Positions 1 to 7,965 of a DNA stretch of 12,654 nt are shown here, one piece after another (position 1 is the first letter of the stretch; each line of letters opens with the position of its first letter). Where the stretch lies: the NCBI GenBank assembly GCA_003222855.1, contig QHXH01000016.1:1-12654 (forward strand). Direction: 5' to 3'. Made by a program: the position numbers and the translations under genes. This stretch comes from Acidobacteriota bacterium (GTDB taxonomy: Bacteria > Acidobacteriota > Blastocatellia > Pyrinomonadales > Pyrinomonadaceae). The notes below the pieces were generated by a model. That model worked only from the letters and a program-made list of their open reading frames with translations. It did no database searches and was not told the DNA's origin.

Positions 1-1359
1 GCTGCGCTTTTGTCGCTCGATGGATTTGGTGATTTCGTCTCGACCATGTGGGCCATTGGAGCAGGGAAGTCGATCAAGGTGCTGGGCCAGGTCGAGTATC
101 CGCACTCGCTCGGAATTCTTTATACCGCAACAACGCAGTTTCTCGGTTTCCCGCACTACGGTGATGAAGGAAAGGTCATGGGCCTGGCGCCGTACGGCAA
201 GCCGCGCTTCATCGATGAATTCCGAGAGATCGTACGGACGGATGCCGGCGGGAAATTCCGACTGAATCTGGATTACTTTCTGCATTCGACCGAGGGTATT
301 GAGATGAGTTGGGACGGCGGGTCGCCAAAGGTCGGACGCATCTTCTCAAACGCGTACGAAGAAAGTTTTGGTCCGGCGCGAGCGGTAGACTCCGCGCCGA
401 CAGAGCGAGATTGCGATCTGGCGGCTAGCCTACAGTTGCGTCTGGAAGAGGTAGCGTTCCATACCCTGAATCATCTTCATGCTGAGACAGGCTTGACTAA
501 CCTTGGGTTAGCGGGCGGCGTCGCATATAACTCGGTGCTGAACGGAAAGATCCTGCGGCAGACGCCGTTTCAGCGCGTATTTATTCAACCCGCGGCGGGA
601 GACAGCGGGACAGCGATTGGAGTCTGCTACCAGATTTGGAGCGAAGTAGCGCAAGCTGTCAGCTTGCGTAGCGATCTCAAGAAGGGCCTTCAGACAGAAG
701 CACCGCAAATTAACAATTTGTGCTACACGGGGCCTGAATTTTCAGATGAAGAGATCAAAGAGGAATTGCAGATCTCAAATCTCAAATTCCAGGTGTATTC
801 AGGCAGCGAACTAATTGAACAAGCGGCGCGCGATATCGCCGATGGACTTGTCGTTGGTTGGTTTCAGGGCCGAATGGAATTTGGGCCTCGCGCTCTGGGC
901 AATCGTTCGATCCTTTGCGATCCGCGAAGAGCGGGCGTGAAGGATGTCCTCAACGAGCGAATAAAAAAGCGAGAGCCTTTTCGTCCGTTCGCTCCATCCA
1001 TTTTGGCCGAACACGTTGGCGAGTATTTCGAGCAGACGCATCCGTCGCCGGCAATGCTGATGGTCTATGAAGTAAAACCGGACCGCCGCGACAAGATTCC
1101 TGCAGTCACGCACGTCGACGGGACCGGACGCTTACAGACAGTGACGTGCTCATCCAATCCGCGGTTCTACGATCTGATAAAGGGGTTTTATAAGCTGACT
1201 GGGGTGCCGCTCTTGCTAAATACGTCGTTCAATGAGAACGAGCCAATCGTGTGCACCCCGCGCGATGCGATTGATTGTTTTCTTAAGACCAAAATCGATG
1301 TTTTGTATCTCGGTAACTGTGCGGTGCGTCGTGAATGGCTTAACAGTGTTCAGATCTAA
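1..1359 (+). CDS. O-carbamoyltransferase, NodU/CmcH/TobZ family (5' end missing)
   Basis: Enzymes of this family transfer a carbamoyl group from carbamoyl phosphate, via carbamoyl-adenylate, to a hydroxyl of a sugar or antibiotic. The frame is open from base 1, so the gene starts upstream; 452 residues are visible against roughly 570-610 in the family, and the N-terminal part with the metal-binding His residues is missing. Visible landmarks are SLDGFGDFVST at the start, GDEGKVMGLAPYG near residue 60 (Kae1/ASKHA-like domain), LGLAGGVAYN near 165, and GWFQGRMEFGPRALGNRS at 286-303, which is the signature of the C-terminal carbamoyltransferase domain. An in-frame TTG at base 10 is not a credible start because it lies inside the conserved core. 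Glycosyltransferase genes follow, which suggests the substrate is a surface-glycan sugar. A stretch around residues 215-240 looks inserted and holds a palindrome (650-668). Family call is firm; substrate unknown. Confidence 0.93.
   Translation, partial: AALLSLDGFGDFVSTMWAIGAGKSIKVLGQVEYPHSLGILYTATTQFLGFPHYGDEGKVMGLAPYGKPRFIDEFREIVRTDAGGKFRLNLDYFLHSTEGIEMSWDGGSPKVGRIFSNAYEESFGPARAVDSAPTERDCDLAASLQLRLEEVAFHTLNHLHAETGLTNLGLAGGVAYNSVLNGKILRQTPFQRVFIQPAAGDSGTAIGVCYQIWSEVAQAVSLRSDLKKGLQTEAPQINNLCYTGPEFSDEEIKEELQISNLKFQVYSGSELIEQAARDIADGLVVGWFQGRMEFGPRALGNRSILCDPRRAGVKDVLNERIKKREPFRPFAPSILAEHVGEYFEQTHPSPAMLMVYEVKPDRRDKIPAVTHVDGTGRLQTVTCSSNPRFYDLIKGFYKLTGVPLLLNTSFNENEPIVCTPRDAIDCFLKTKIDVLYLGNCAVRREWLNSVQI
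650..668. repeat. 9-bp-arm palindrome inside the carbamoyltransferase gene
   Basis: CGCAAGCTG and CAGCTTGCG are perfect inverted arms around a single T. The dyad is bordered by TAGC on both sides and keeps the reading frame open. It codes for part of a segment (about residues 215-240) that links the two conserved domains. It looks like an intergenic-type hairpin repeat that has landed in a coding sequence; that origin is inference. Confidence 0.6.
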
Positions 1360-1378
1360 CGTCGCGAAATCAGGAAGT

Positions 1379-1459
1379 TACAGAACCGCGAGCGGTAGCG
1401 AGCGGATCATATACTCAACTTGCGCCTTACATCCGCTCGCTACCGCTCGCGGTTCTGTA
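1379..1459. repeat. Perfect 29-bp inverted repeat with 23-nt spacer
   Basis: The left arm (1379-1407) and right arm (1431-1459) are exact reverse complements over 29 bp. The core is AACCGCGAGCGGTAGCGAG and its complement. The pair fills most of the 108-bp gap between the carbamoyltransferase stop and the glycosyltransferase start, and ends 8 nt before that start. The transcript would form a very stable stem-loop. No T-run follows, so it is not a typical intrinsic terminator. Its resemblance to dispersed acidobacterial intergenic repeats is from memory and was not searched. Confidence 0.9.
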
Positions 1460-1467
1460 CCCGATCG

Positions 1468-2724
1468 ATGAAGATTCTCTTACTCAATCAGGCATTTTGG
1501 CCGGACGTTGTAGCCAGCGCCCAACAACTGACGATGCTTGCGCGTCGCTTGAGCGAACGCGGCCACCAGGTAACAGTGATTGCGAGCGCGCGTGGTTACG
1601 ACGATGCCACTGCGAGTTTTCCGCGGCGTGAAAGATGGCATTCAATCGACATTGTGCGCATCTCGTCTGTCAGCGCCGGCAAGAAACATCGATGGCAACG
1701 GACGCTCAACTTCGCCTCGTTTCTATTCGCGTGTGCCCTGCGATTAGTCGCCACGCCGCGCCAGGATGTGGTGGTTGCGCTCACGTCACCACCTCTCATT
1801 TCCTGGCTGGGATCGTTGTTCGTCCGTCTTAAAGGCGGCGAACTAATTTTCTGGCCGTTGGACTTGAATCCTGACGAGGCGATCGCCGCCGGCTGGCTCG
1901 AGCAAAGCTCGCTGACGGCAAGGTTCCTGGCGCATTTATTGAATAGCAGCATGGCCCGCGCGAAGACGATCGTCGCGCTCGATGAATTCATGAAGGAACG
2001 CATCGTGGCGAAGGGAATTTCGAAAGACAAGATCGACGTTATCCCTCCTGCGCCCGACGATGCGGTTAGTTACGATCAGGAGGGTAGGGAAGCATTCCGG
2101 CGCACGCATGCTGTCGCGGACAAGTGTGTGGTGATGTATGCCGGAAATCACAGTCCTTGTCATCCGCTCGATACGTTGTTGCTGGCCGCTCAGGAGCTAA
2201 AACATCGTGACGATATCGTCTTTCTTTTTGTTGGCGGCGGCAGTGAGGTTGAGAAAGTACAATCGTTCGCGCGATCGCACAAGCTATCGAACATTCGCTG
2301 GCTGCCTTACCAACCACAGGCGCAGCTCGCCGCGCTGTTGTCGGCTGCGGATCTTCACGTGGTGGTAATGGGAGAAGCGTTCAGCGGGATAGTTCATCCG
2401 TCCAAGATTTACAACATTTTAAAAGTCGGCGCGCCATTTCTCTTTATCGGCCCAGAGGCCGGCTTTATGTCCGACATCGTCGCGGCCGCGCCGAGCGAAC
2501 TGGTTGCGATGCGCGCGCCACACGGACAGACACAGGAAATCGTTAAGTTCATCTCAGGATTGGCAGATCGTCACCTGCAAGATCGATCGCGGGCCGTCGC
2601 GAGCGGGTACGACTATTCGTTCACCTCGGGTTTTTCCAGATTCATCGCGCACATCGAAGCCGCAAATCAACAGCCGTCGCCGGCTTGCCTCGACGCCGTC
2701 GGAACTTCAGCAGATATCGTCTGA
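1468..2724 (+). CDS. Glycosyltransferase, GT4-type (WcaI/WbuB-like)
   Basis: Predicted 418-residue cytosolic or membrane-associated retaining glycosyltransferase with GT-B fold, acting in surface polysaccharide synthesis. The N-terminal half opens with MKILLLNQAFWPDVVASAQQ and RLSERGHQVTVIAS, the acceptor-domain pattern of the WcaI/WbuB group. The donor-domain half holds VVMYAGNHSP (221-230), FLFVGGGSE (252-260) and a nucleotide-sugar binding segment around SGIVHPSKIYNILKVGAP (306-323), where SKIY stands at the place of the usual second Glu of the EX7E motif, as in WcaI-like enzymes. ATG 1468 is preferred over upstream in-frame starts because those would be encoded by the inverted repeat and add a stretch with no family similarity. 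No Shine-Dalgarno site precedes it. Donor and acceptor sugars cannot be read from sequence. Confidence 0.9.
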   Translation: MKILLLNQAFWPDVVASAQQLTMLARRLSERGHQVTVIASARGYDDATASFPRRERWHSIDIVRISSVSAGKKHRWQRTLNFASFLFACALRLVATPRQDVVVALTSPPLISWLGSLFVRLKGGELIFWPLDLNPDEAIAAGWLEQSSLTARFLAHLLNSSMARAKTIVALDEFMKERIVAKGISKDKIDVIPPAPDDAVSYDQEGREAFRRTHAVADKCVVMYAGNHSPCHPLDTLLLAAQELKHRDDIVFLFVGGGSEVEKVQSFARSHKLSNIRWLPYQPQAQLAALLSAADLHVVVMGEAFSGIVHPSKIYNILKVGAPFLFIGPEAGFMSDIVAAAPSELVAMRAPHGQTQEIVKFISGLADRHLQDRSRAVASGYDYSFTSGFSRFIAHIEAANQQPSPACLDAVGTSADIV

Positions 2725-2729
2725 AGGAG
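2724..2729 (+). promoter_or_regulatory. AAGGAG, only good Shine-Dalgarno-like site, but far from the ATG
   Basis: AAGGAG overlaps the stop codon of the glycosyltransferase gene. It is 21 nt from ATG 2751, which is too far for normal use. It is 6 nt from an in-frame CTG at 2736, so that CTG or a looped-out leader could be the real arrangement. ATG 2751 still fits the family N-terminus better. Confidence 0.35.
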
Positions 2730-2750
2730 AACGCCCTGCACCCGCCAAAC

Positions 2751-4331
2751 ATGAAAACGTACCTGGCGCTCTTTCTGGTCGCCGCTTTCGGGTCTGGTGT
2801 GCTGACGCCACTGTTACGACGATTCTGCGAACGCTACGGGCTCCTCGATGCGTCTCTGGATCCCCGGCGCATTCATCAAAAGGCGATGCCGCGACTCGGC
2901 GGCGTCGCGATCTTTATCTCGATCGCCGTCGCATTATCCTCACTGATACTGGTTCACAACCTGCTGACGCAAACGCTGCGCACTGAACTTAAACCGATCC
3001 TGTCCGTAATGATCTGTGGTCTCCTGGTCCTCTTGATCGGGGTATACGATGATCTGCGCGGAGCTAATGCAACGATCAAGTTCGTAAGTCTCGGCTGCGT
3101 GACGACACTATTTTACGCCCTTGGCGGACGCATCGAAGGATTGTCAATTCCTTTGGTGGGACAAGTGACTCTTCATCCAATCGTTGGGTTCGCGCTTACG
3201 CTCCTGTGGGTGGTTGGCATTACGAACGCCTTCAATCTGATCGATGGGGTGGATGGTCTGGCGACTGGGTCCGCGCTGTTTTCTTCGCTGGTCCTGCTGA
3301 CCACATCCTTGATTCAAGGGAATGCGCGAGTGGCGGTCATCGCCCTGGCTTTGAGCGGCGCGCTCGCCGGTTTTCTGCGCTACAACTTCAATCCGGCGTC
3401 GATCTTTCTCGGCGATTCGGGATCGCTTCTAGTCGGATTCATGCTGGCGGCTTTATCAGTTCAAGGGTCGCAGAAAGCTTCAACGGCTGTGGCTGTCGCC
3501 ATTCCGATTCTCGCTTTCGGATTGCCGGTCGTTGACACCGGCGTAACGATCGCGCGCCGTTTCTTGAGCGGCAGACCAATCTTCAAAGGCGATCGCGAAC
3601 ACATTCATCACATGCTGTTGGCGCGCGGCTGGTCACAGCGCCGTGTTGCGCTGGTACTCTACGCGGTCAGCGCGGCGTTCGGACTTTCCGCGATGCTGTT
3701 CGTAAACACAGGAAGCGGCGTGCCACCCCTGATTCTGTTAGTGATGGGCGTAGCTATTATTCTGGCGCTCGGAAACCTGCGCTATCACGAAGTCGACGAG
3801 TTGCGCGCGAGCGTGAAACGCAACCTCAGCGATCGGCGCGCGCGCGCGATCAATAACCTCAGAATTCGCCGCGCGTGCCAGGAACTTTCGGCGGCGATGA
3901 AATTAAACGAACTGTTCGATGCGATTGCTGAGGTGCTCGAGTCCGGCGAATTTGCTTATGCCGCAGCAGAGTTGAGCTGTGACGGGCACACGATGGTAAA
4001 CGCTTGCGCGATCGAAATAGCCGGCCAGGATCGTGACTCGCATAATCTGAAAATGATTGACGGCCGCGTTCAATGGAATTGGCAGCGGCAGCCGCACGGA
4101 CAGATCAAACTTGACGAGGACGATCTTTGGACGATCCGCTTGCCAATCTCAAATGAGCACTGTTCGCTCGGTCATTTGAATCTATATCGGCCGCTAACGG
4201 CCGAGCCATTAAGGTTCGACGTCAGCTATCTCACCAGCACCTTTCAACCTGCGATCGCGCAAGCAGCCGAACGCATTTTCGATCACGCCGAGCAATCAAT
4301 GCCACGTCAACGAGCCGCGACTGCCCGCTAG
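2751..4331 (+). CDS. Polyprenyl-phosphate HexNAc/hexose-1-phosphate transferase (WecA/MraY superfamily) with C-terminal extension
   Basis: Integral membrane enzyme that moves a sugar-1-phosphate from a UDP-sugar to undecaprenyl phosphate, the first step of lipid-linked glycan assembly. Core motifs are all present: PRLGG (47-51), YDD with the catalytic aspartates (99-101), NAFNLIDGVDGLA (159-171), FLGDSGS (219-225) and the His motif DREHIHHML (281-289). About ten hydrophobic segments lie within residues 1-342. The protein is 526 residues against about 320-370 for plain WecA/TagO. The extra soluble part (about 345-526) starts with a basic helix and contains a repeated alpha/beta pattern ending in SLGHLNLYRPL and a long helix, which suggests a GAF-like domain (inference). 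The gene begins 26 nt after the previous stop, consistent with cotranscription. The exact sugar is not determined. Confidence 0.92.
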   Translation: MKTYLALFLVAAFGSGVLTPLLRRFCERYGLLDASLDPRRIHQKAMPRLGGVAIFISIAVALSSLILVHNLLTQTLRTELKPILSVMICGLLVLLIGVYDDLRGANATIKFVSLGCVTTLFYALGGRIEGLSIPLVGQVTLHPIVGFALTLLWVVGITNAFNLIDGVDGLATGSALFSSLVLLTTSLIQGNARVAVIALALSGALAGFLRYNFNPASIFLGDSGSLLVGFMLAALSVQGSQKASTAVAVAIPILAFGLPVVDTGVTIARRFLSGRPIFKGDREHIHHMLLARGWSQRRVALVLYAVSAAFGLSAMLFVNTGSGVPPLILLVMGVAIILALGNLRYHEVDELRASVKRNLSDRRARAINNLRIRRACQELSAAMKLNELFDAIAEVLESGEFAYAAAELSCDGHTMVNACAIEIAGQDRDSHNLKMIDGRVQWNWQRQPHGQIKLDEDDLWTIRLPISNEHCSLGHLNLYRPLTAEPLRFDVSYLTSTFQPAIAQAAERIFDHAEQSMPRQRAATAR

Positions 4332-4352
4332 TCGCTCGGCGGCACGCGACCC

Positions 4353-4473
4353 AATTTGGTTTTCTCTGCGTAATCCGGAGCATCGCTCGGCGTCTCGGCG
4401 GTGAGTCTTTCCGTTCAATAAGCTCACCGCAGAGCCGCAGAAATCGCAGAGGAGGCGCAGAGAATTACAAATT
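4353..4473. repeat. Long imperfect hairpin repeat, CTCTGCG family (copy A)
   Basis: This element occupies most of the 183-bp gap before the next gene. The left arm runs from AATTTGGTTTTCTCTGCG to CGGTGAG (ending 4405) and the right arm from CTCACCGCAGAG (4423) to CGCAGAGAATTACAAATT (4473). The arms pair imperfectly with bulges and the loop is about 17 nt. The right arm, read in reverse, closely matches the left arm of the element at 8770-8880, so both belong to one family. There is no T-tract, so a terminator role is not supported. Confidence 0.75.
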
Positions 4474-4514
4474 AAGGCACTCCCAATCGGCGAATCGAAA
4501 TTCCCAACCAACTC

Positions 4515-5948
4515 TTGGACAACTCGCCTCGCGAATCAACTTCCTTTGAAGAGCACGGTACGTCCCCGCGCGTTCGGGTCTTAAGCCTGCTCGACGCGAT
4601 GATTTTTTATGGACTCATCAGTGTGCTGATTTTCACACCCTTGCCATACGGATCAGTCGAACCATGGTCGCAAGCGGTTTTTGAATGCGCAATATTCGCG
4701 CTCGCTTTTCTCTGGTGCATTCACACCATCTTGAATGGCTCGTGGTCGCCGGGAGAGTTGCGCCTTTTCTTTCCGCTAATCGCGCTCGCAGTTTTGGCGA
4801 CATGGCAGAGTCTTTCATGGTCCCAATCCGACATCGCCGGTGTAAGAGTCGTGAATGGATTAAGCGCCGACGGGTTCGAAAGTTGGATATTCGCGTTGCG
4901 ATTGTTGGCCCTGACGATCGCCGGTGTGATTGCCGTCAGATTCACGCGTAATTCGTTGCGGCTTACAATTCTGGTGAGCGCGATTATTTTCATTGCGATC
5001 ACCAGTGCGGTGTTTGGAATCGTCAGGCTCACGATGCAGCATACCGACGGTTTTCTGCTTTCATCGCTTCATACGGGAGGCGGCTTCTCCCAATTCATAA
5101 ACAAGAACCACTTCGCGTTTATAGTCGAGCCGGCGATGGGTTTGCTGATTGCAATGACTTTACTGCGGCGCGATGCGGGACAGCGAAGACTGTTTTATGT
5201 GTCGGCGATAATTCTTCTGTGGGCTGCGCTGGTAATGTCGCGGTCCCGCGGCGGCGTGCTGGCCGTCACGGCGGAAATGATCGTTGCCGCGTTGATGTTT
5301 GTTTACTCAGGAAAGTCGCGAAGGACGGTTGAGAACAATTGGACGCGAAGAGCGCGTACAGTTGCTGTCACGGCGATTACGGTCGCGGCAATTCTCGTCA
5401 TTATTACGACGACCATGATTTGGTTGGGAGGCGACCAGTTATCGACCGGCGTCGAGACCGCCACCACCGAGATCACATCGGACGCGAGTGATGCGCACGA
5501 AGGCGCTCGCCGTCGAGACATCTGGCGCGCCACGATGCGCATGGCACGAGCGCATCCAATCGCCGGTGCGGGCTTCGGAGGTTATTGGGCAGAGATTCCT
5601 GTGTATCACGATGCTTCCGGAGTGCTGACGCCGCAACAGGCGCATAACGATTATCTCGAGCTGCTGGCGAGCGGCGGCGTGATTGGGGCTGCTCTATTTG
5701 TCTGGTTCGCCGTGGCGCTGATCCAACAATGCCGTCACGCAGCGCAAGCCTTCAACGGTCTTCAGCGCGTGATTGCCTTTGGCTCAATCATCGGTATCTT
5801 CGGGGTTGCGTTACATAGTCTGGTAGAGTTCGGACTTCACATCACAGCGAACGCGCTGGCGTTCGTGATGTTGCTTTCGCTCCTAAGCCTCAATAACTTG
5901 AACCAACGGCCCGCGCCGCAAGCGCATCGAACCGCAGCGTTCAACTAG
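4515..5948 (+). CDS. O-antigen ligase/polymerase-type membrane protein (Wzy_C, PF04932-like)
   Basis: Polytopic inner-membrane protein of 477 residues that would join a lipid-linked glycan to an acceptor or polymerise it on the periplasmic side. About eleven hydrophobic segments are visible. Typical ligase-family landmarks are GGFSQFINKNHFAF (189-202), the MSRSRGG turn (241-247) followed by a helix, a periplasmic loop (about 307-365) with RRDIWRATMRMARAHPIAGA, and AHNDYLELLASGG (376-388), whose His is the conserved catalytic-loop residue of WaaL proteins. TTG 4515 is the first possible start; ATG 4599 (residue 29) lies just before the first membrane helix and is a serious alternative. No Shine-Dalgarno site precedes either. 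The position after a WecA-like gene supports a glycan role. Ligase versus polymerase cannot be told apart here. Confidence 0.88.
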   Translation: MDNSPRESTSFEEHGTSPRVRVLSLLDAMIFYGLISVLIFTPLPYGSVEPWSQAVFECAIFALAFLWCIHTILNGSWSPGELRLFFPLIALAVLATWQSLSWSQSDIAGVRVVNGLSADGFESWIFALRLLALTIAGVIAVRFTRNSLRLTILVSAIIFIAITSAVFGIVRLTMQHTDGFLLSSLHTGGGFSQFINKNHFAFIVEPAMGLLIAMTLLRRDAGQRRLFYVSAIILLWAALVMSRSRGGVLAVTAEMIVAALMFVYSGKSRRTVENNWTRRARTVAVTAITVAAILVIITTTMIWLGGDQLSTGVETATTEITSDASDAHEGARRRDIWRATMRMARAHPIAGAGFGGYWAEIPVYHDASGVLTPQQAHNDYLELLASGGVIGAALFVWFAVALIQQCRHAAQAFNGLQRVIAFGSIIGIFGVALHSLVEFGLHITANALAFVMLLSLLSLNNLNQRPAPQAHRTAAFN

Positions 5949-5961
5949 AGAGCACAAGCAG

Positions 5962-7953
5962 TTGGGATTCCGAAAACACCGAAAGAAAAAGCAGTTGTTA
6001 GTGGCATGCGCAGCTTGCGCGTGGATGCACGGGCGGGACGCCCGTGCCACGTTTCAAACTAAACCAGTACCCAGAAAAATTAATCGACTGGCGACAGTTT
6101 TGATCGTTGCGATTTTCAGCCATGCGCTATTTGGCTTGCCTCAGGACATCGCGGGCGGCGCCGCGGCTTTGATCGGCCAGGACATAATTGGCGGCGCCTC
6201 GATCATTTTTAAGCGACCGCCACGGGTTCGCGACCTCGTGGGCGGGGCGGCGGCTTTGATCGTACGTCATCGACCGCCGCGCCGAGTGTCGCCACCGATA
6301 GAAATAGCGCGTAATCGACCGGCGGCGTCACCGCAGCCGGGCGTGCCCCAACCCGAGCCGACGCCGGCAGAAATTTCCACCCAGGCTAAGGTCGAAGCGC
6401 TCAACGATCAGGGCAACGCGCTTTATGATTCAGGCGACTATGCGAAAGCGCTGGATACGTACACGCAAGCACTGAAGCTGAAATCAGACGATCCGCTCAC
6501 GTTGAATAATATCGGAGTGACTTATCTCGCTCTCAACCAGAATCAGAAAGCGATCGAATCGTTCCGACAGGCTGCGCAAGCAAAGCCGGATGACGCGGAA
6601 AGTCTTTTCAATCTCGGCATCGCCTACAACTCGGTCGAGAAATACGACGAAGCTGCCTCTGCGCTTAATCGAGCGCTGGCATTAAAACCTGATTGGGCCG
6701 ACGCGCTGACCGGACTTGGCGATGTTTACTTGAGTCTTGGTCGCTATGAAGATGCGGCCAAAGCTTACGAGAACGTGGTGCGGCTGCAACCGGATAACGT
6801 CGATGCTTTGAATAACCTCGCATATGCTTACGATCGGGCATCACGCTATGAAGATTCGATTCGCGCCCTGAAGAAAGTGATTCAACTCAATCCGGCGGAC
6901 GCTTTCGGTTTCAATAATCTTGGGGCGGCGTCTTACAAGGCGGGCAAATACAAAGACGCGGTCGATGCATTCACGCAAGCGCTTCGTCTGAAGCCGGACG
7001 ATCCAGAGACACTGAACAACCTGGGCGCAGCGCAGTACGCTTTGGAAAAATATGGAGAGGCGATTAAGTCTTTTCAGCAAGCAGCCACACTCAAGCCGGG
7101 CTTCGCTGACACGGAATACAATCTGGGCAATGCGTATTTGATGTCCGGGAAATTCAGCGACGCCGCCGACGCTTATCAACAGGCGATTTCGCACAAGCAT
7201 GATTACGCCGAGGCGGAAAACAATCTTGGCATTGCGCTGACGAATCTGAATCGGTTTGCGGAAGCGGTGTCCGCTTTCAAAGAAGCTGCGCGCTTGAAAC
7301 CTGATCTGGCGACGGTGCTGAACAATCTCGCGTTCGCCGAGGACAAGACAGGCAACGAGACCGACGCAATTGCTCACTACCAGCAAGCGATCAAGCTCGA
7401 CCCGAAGTACGCGAAGGCGCTGAACGGACTTGGCTATCTGTACGACAAGAACGGTCAGGCTGCGCAGGCCGTCGAACTGCTGCAACAGGCCGTAGCCTTA
7501 AAGCCTGAGTATCTCGCCGCGAATTATAACCTGGGCAAGGCTTTGTTCGACGCCGGCCGCTTCGCTGACGCTGCTAATGCTTATAAGCGCGCGACGCAAA
7601 TCAAAGCCGATTATGAGGCGGCGTATCTTGGCTTAGGGACGGCCGCGTTTCGCGCCGGTCAGTTCAACGATGCGGCAGATGCATTCAGGAGAGCGACGAT
7701 GCTGAATCCAACCAGTGTCGAAGCTTTCTATGGCTTAGGCAATTCCAGTTACAAAGCCGGCAAGAGTCAGGATGCGCTTGCGGCCCTGAAGCAGGTAATA
7801 AAACTAAAGCCTGATTACGCTCAGGCCCATTACAGTTTGGGACTTGTTTACGCAAGTCTCGGCGACAAGGATGGCGTGACGCGCGAGTTCGCGATTCTAA
7901 AACGACTCGATCCAAAGCTCGCCGATCAGCTCTACAACACAGTGAAGAAGTGA
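5962..7953 (+). CDS. Exported protein with 15 tandem TPR repeats
   Basis: Likely periplasmic or outer-envelope scaffold that binds partner proteins; no enzyme domain is seen. Counting from TTG 5962 it has 663 residues. A basic stretch RKINR (38-42) and hydrophobic LATVLIVAIFSHALFGLP (43-60) form a signal or anchor. Residues 62-108 carry three copies of a D-[IL]-x-G-G-A motif (DIAGGAAALI, DIIGGASIIF, DLVGGAAALI). A Pro-rich linker follows (105-135). From about 143 to 653 there are 15 unbroken 34-residue TPR units with the usual pattern NLG.AY...G.Y.DA...Y..A..L.PD. The start is uncertain: the first 60 bp after the TTG include a palindromic repeat that encodes MHGRDARAT, and ATG 6025 lies within it. 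The gene starts 13 nt after the ligase stop, so it is probably cotranscribed and linked to glycan export. Confidence 0.9.
   Translation: MGFRKHRKKKQLLVACAACAWMHGRDARATFQTKPVPRKINRLATVLIVAIFSHALFGLPQDIAGGAAALIGQDIIGGASIIFKRPPRVRDLVGGAAALIVRHRPPRRVSPPIEIARNRPAASPQPGVPQPEPTPAEISTQAKVEALNDQGNALYDSGDYAKALDTYTQALKLKSDDPLTLNNIGVTYLALNQNQKAIESFRQAAQAKPDDAESLFNLGIAYNSVEKYDEAASALNRALALKPDWADALTGLGDVYLSLGRYEDAAKAYENVVRLQPDNVDALNNLAYAYDRASRYEDSIRALKKVIQLNPADAFGFNNLGAASYKAGKYKDAVDAFTQALRLKPDDPETLNNLGAAQYALEKYGEAIKSFQQAATLKPGFADTEYNLGNAYLMSGKFSDAADAYQQAISHKHDYAEAENNLGIALTNLNRFAEAVSAFKEAARLKPDLATVLNNLAFAEDKTGNETDAIAHYQQAIKLDPKYAKALNGLGYLYDKNGQAAQAVELLQQAVALKPEYLAANYNLGKALFDAGRFADAANAYKRATQIKADYEAAYLGLGTAAFRAGQFNDAADAFRRATMLNPTSVEAFYGLGNSSYKAGKSQDALAALKQVIKLKPDYAQAHYSLGLVYASLGDKDGVTREFAILKRLDPKLADQLYNTVKK
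6001..6050. repeat. Palindromic repeat, GACGCCCGTGCCA family (copy 1, inside CDS start)
   Basis: Outer arms GTGGCA (6001-6006) and TGCCAC (6045-6050) enclose an inner perfect stem GCACGGGCG (6027-6035) / CGCCCGTGC (6039-6047) around GGA. In frame it encodes MHGRDARAT. A diverged copy lies at 12001-12048. The element sits at the junction between the ligase gene and the TPR gene and either extends the TPR protein's N-terminus or lies in its leader. Confidence 0.8.
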
Positions 7954-7965
7954 GTGGAAAAGGAT

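Noticed and set aside
1420..1467. Extended N-terminus of the glycosyltransferase
   Set aside because: It would be encoded by the right arm of the 29-bp inverted repeat; the family N-terminus starts at ATG 1468.
2504..2986. Second + strand frame overlapping the glycosyltransferase/WecA-like junction
   Set aside because: It is basic, low in hydrophobic pattern and lies wholly over two well supported genes in another frame.
6841..7485. Long antisense reading frame (214 codons) opposite the TPR gene
   Set aside because: It mirrors the 34-residue periodicity of the TPR gene and has no recognisable domain; a product of regular codon use on the other strand.
6385..7920. DNA tandem repeat with 102-bp period
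   Set aside because: The period comes from 34-residue TPR units; the copies are diverged at DNA level.
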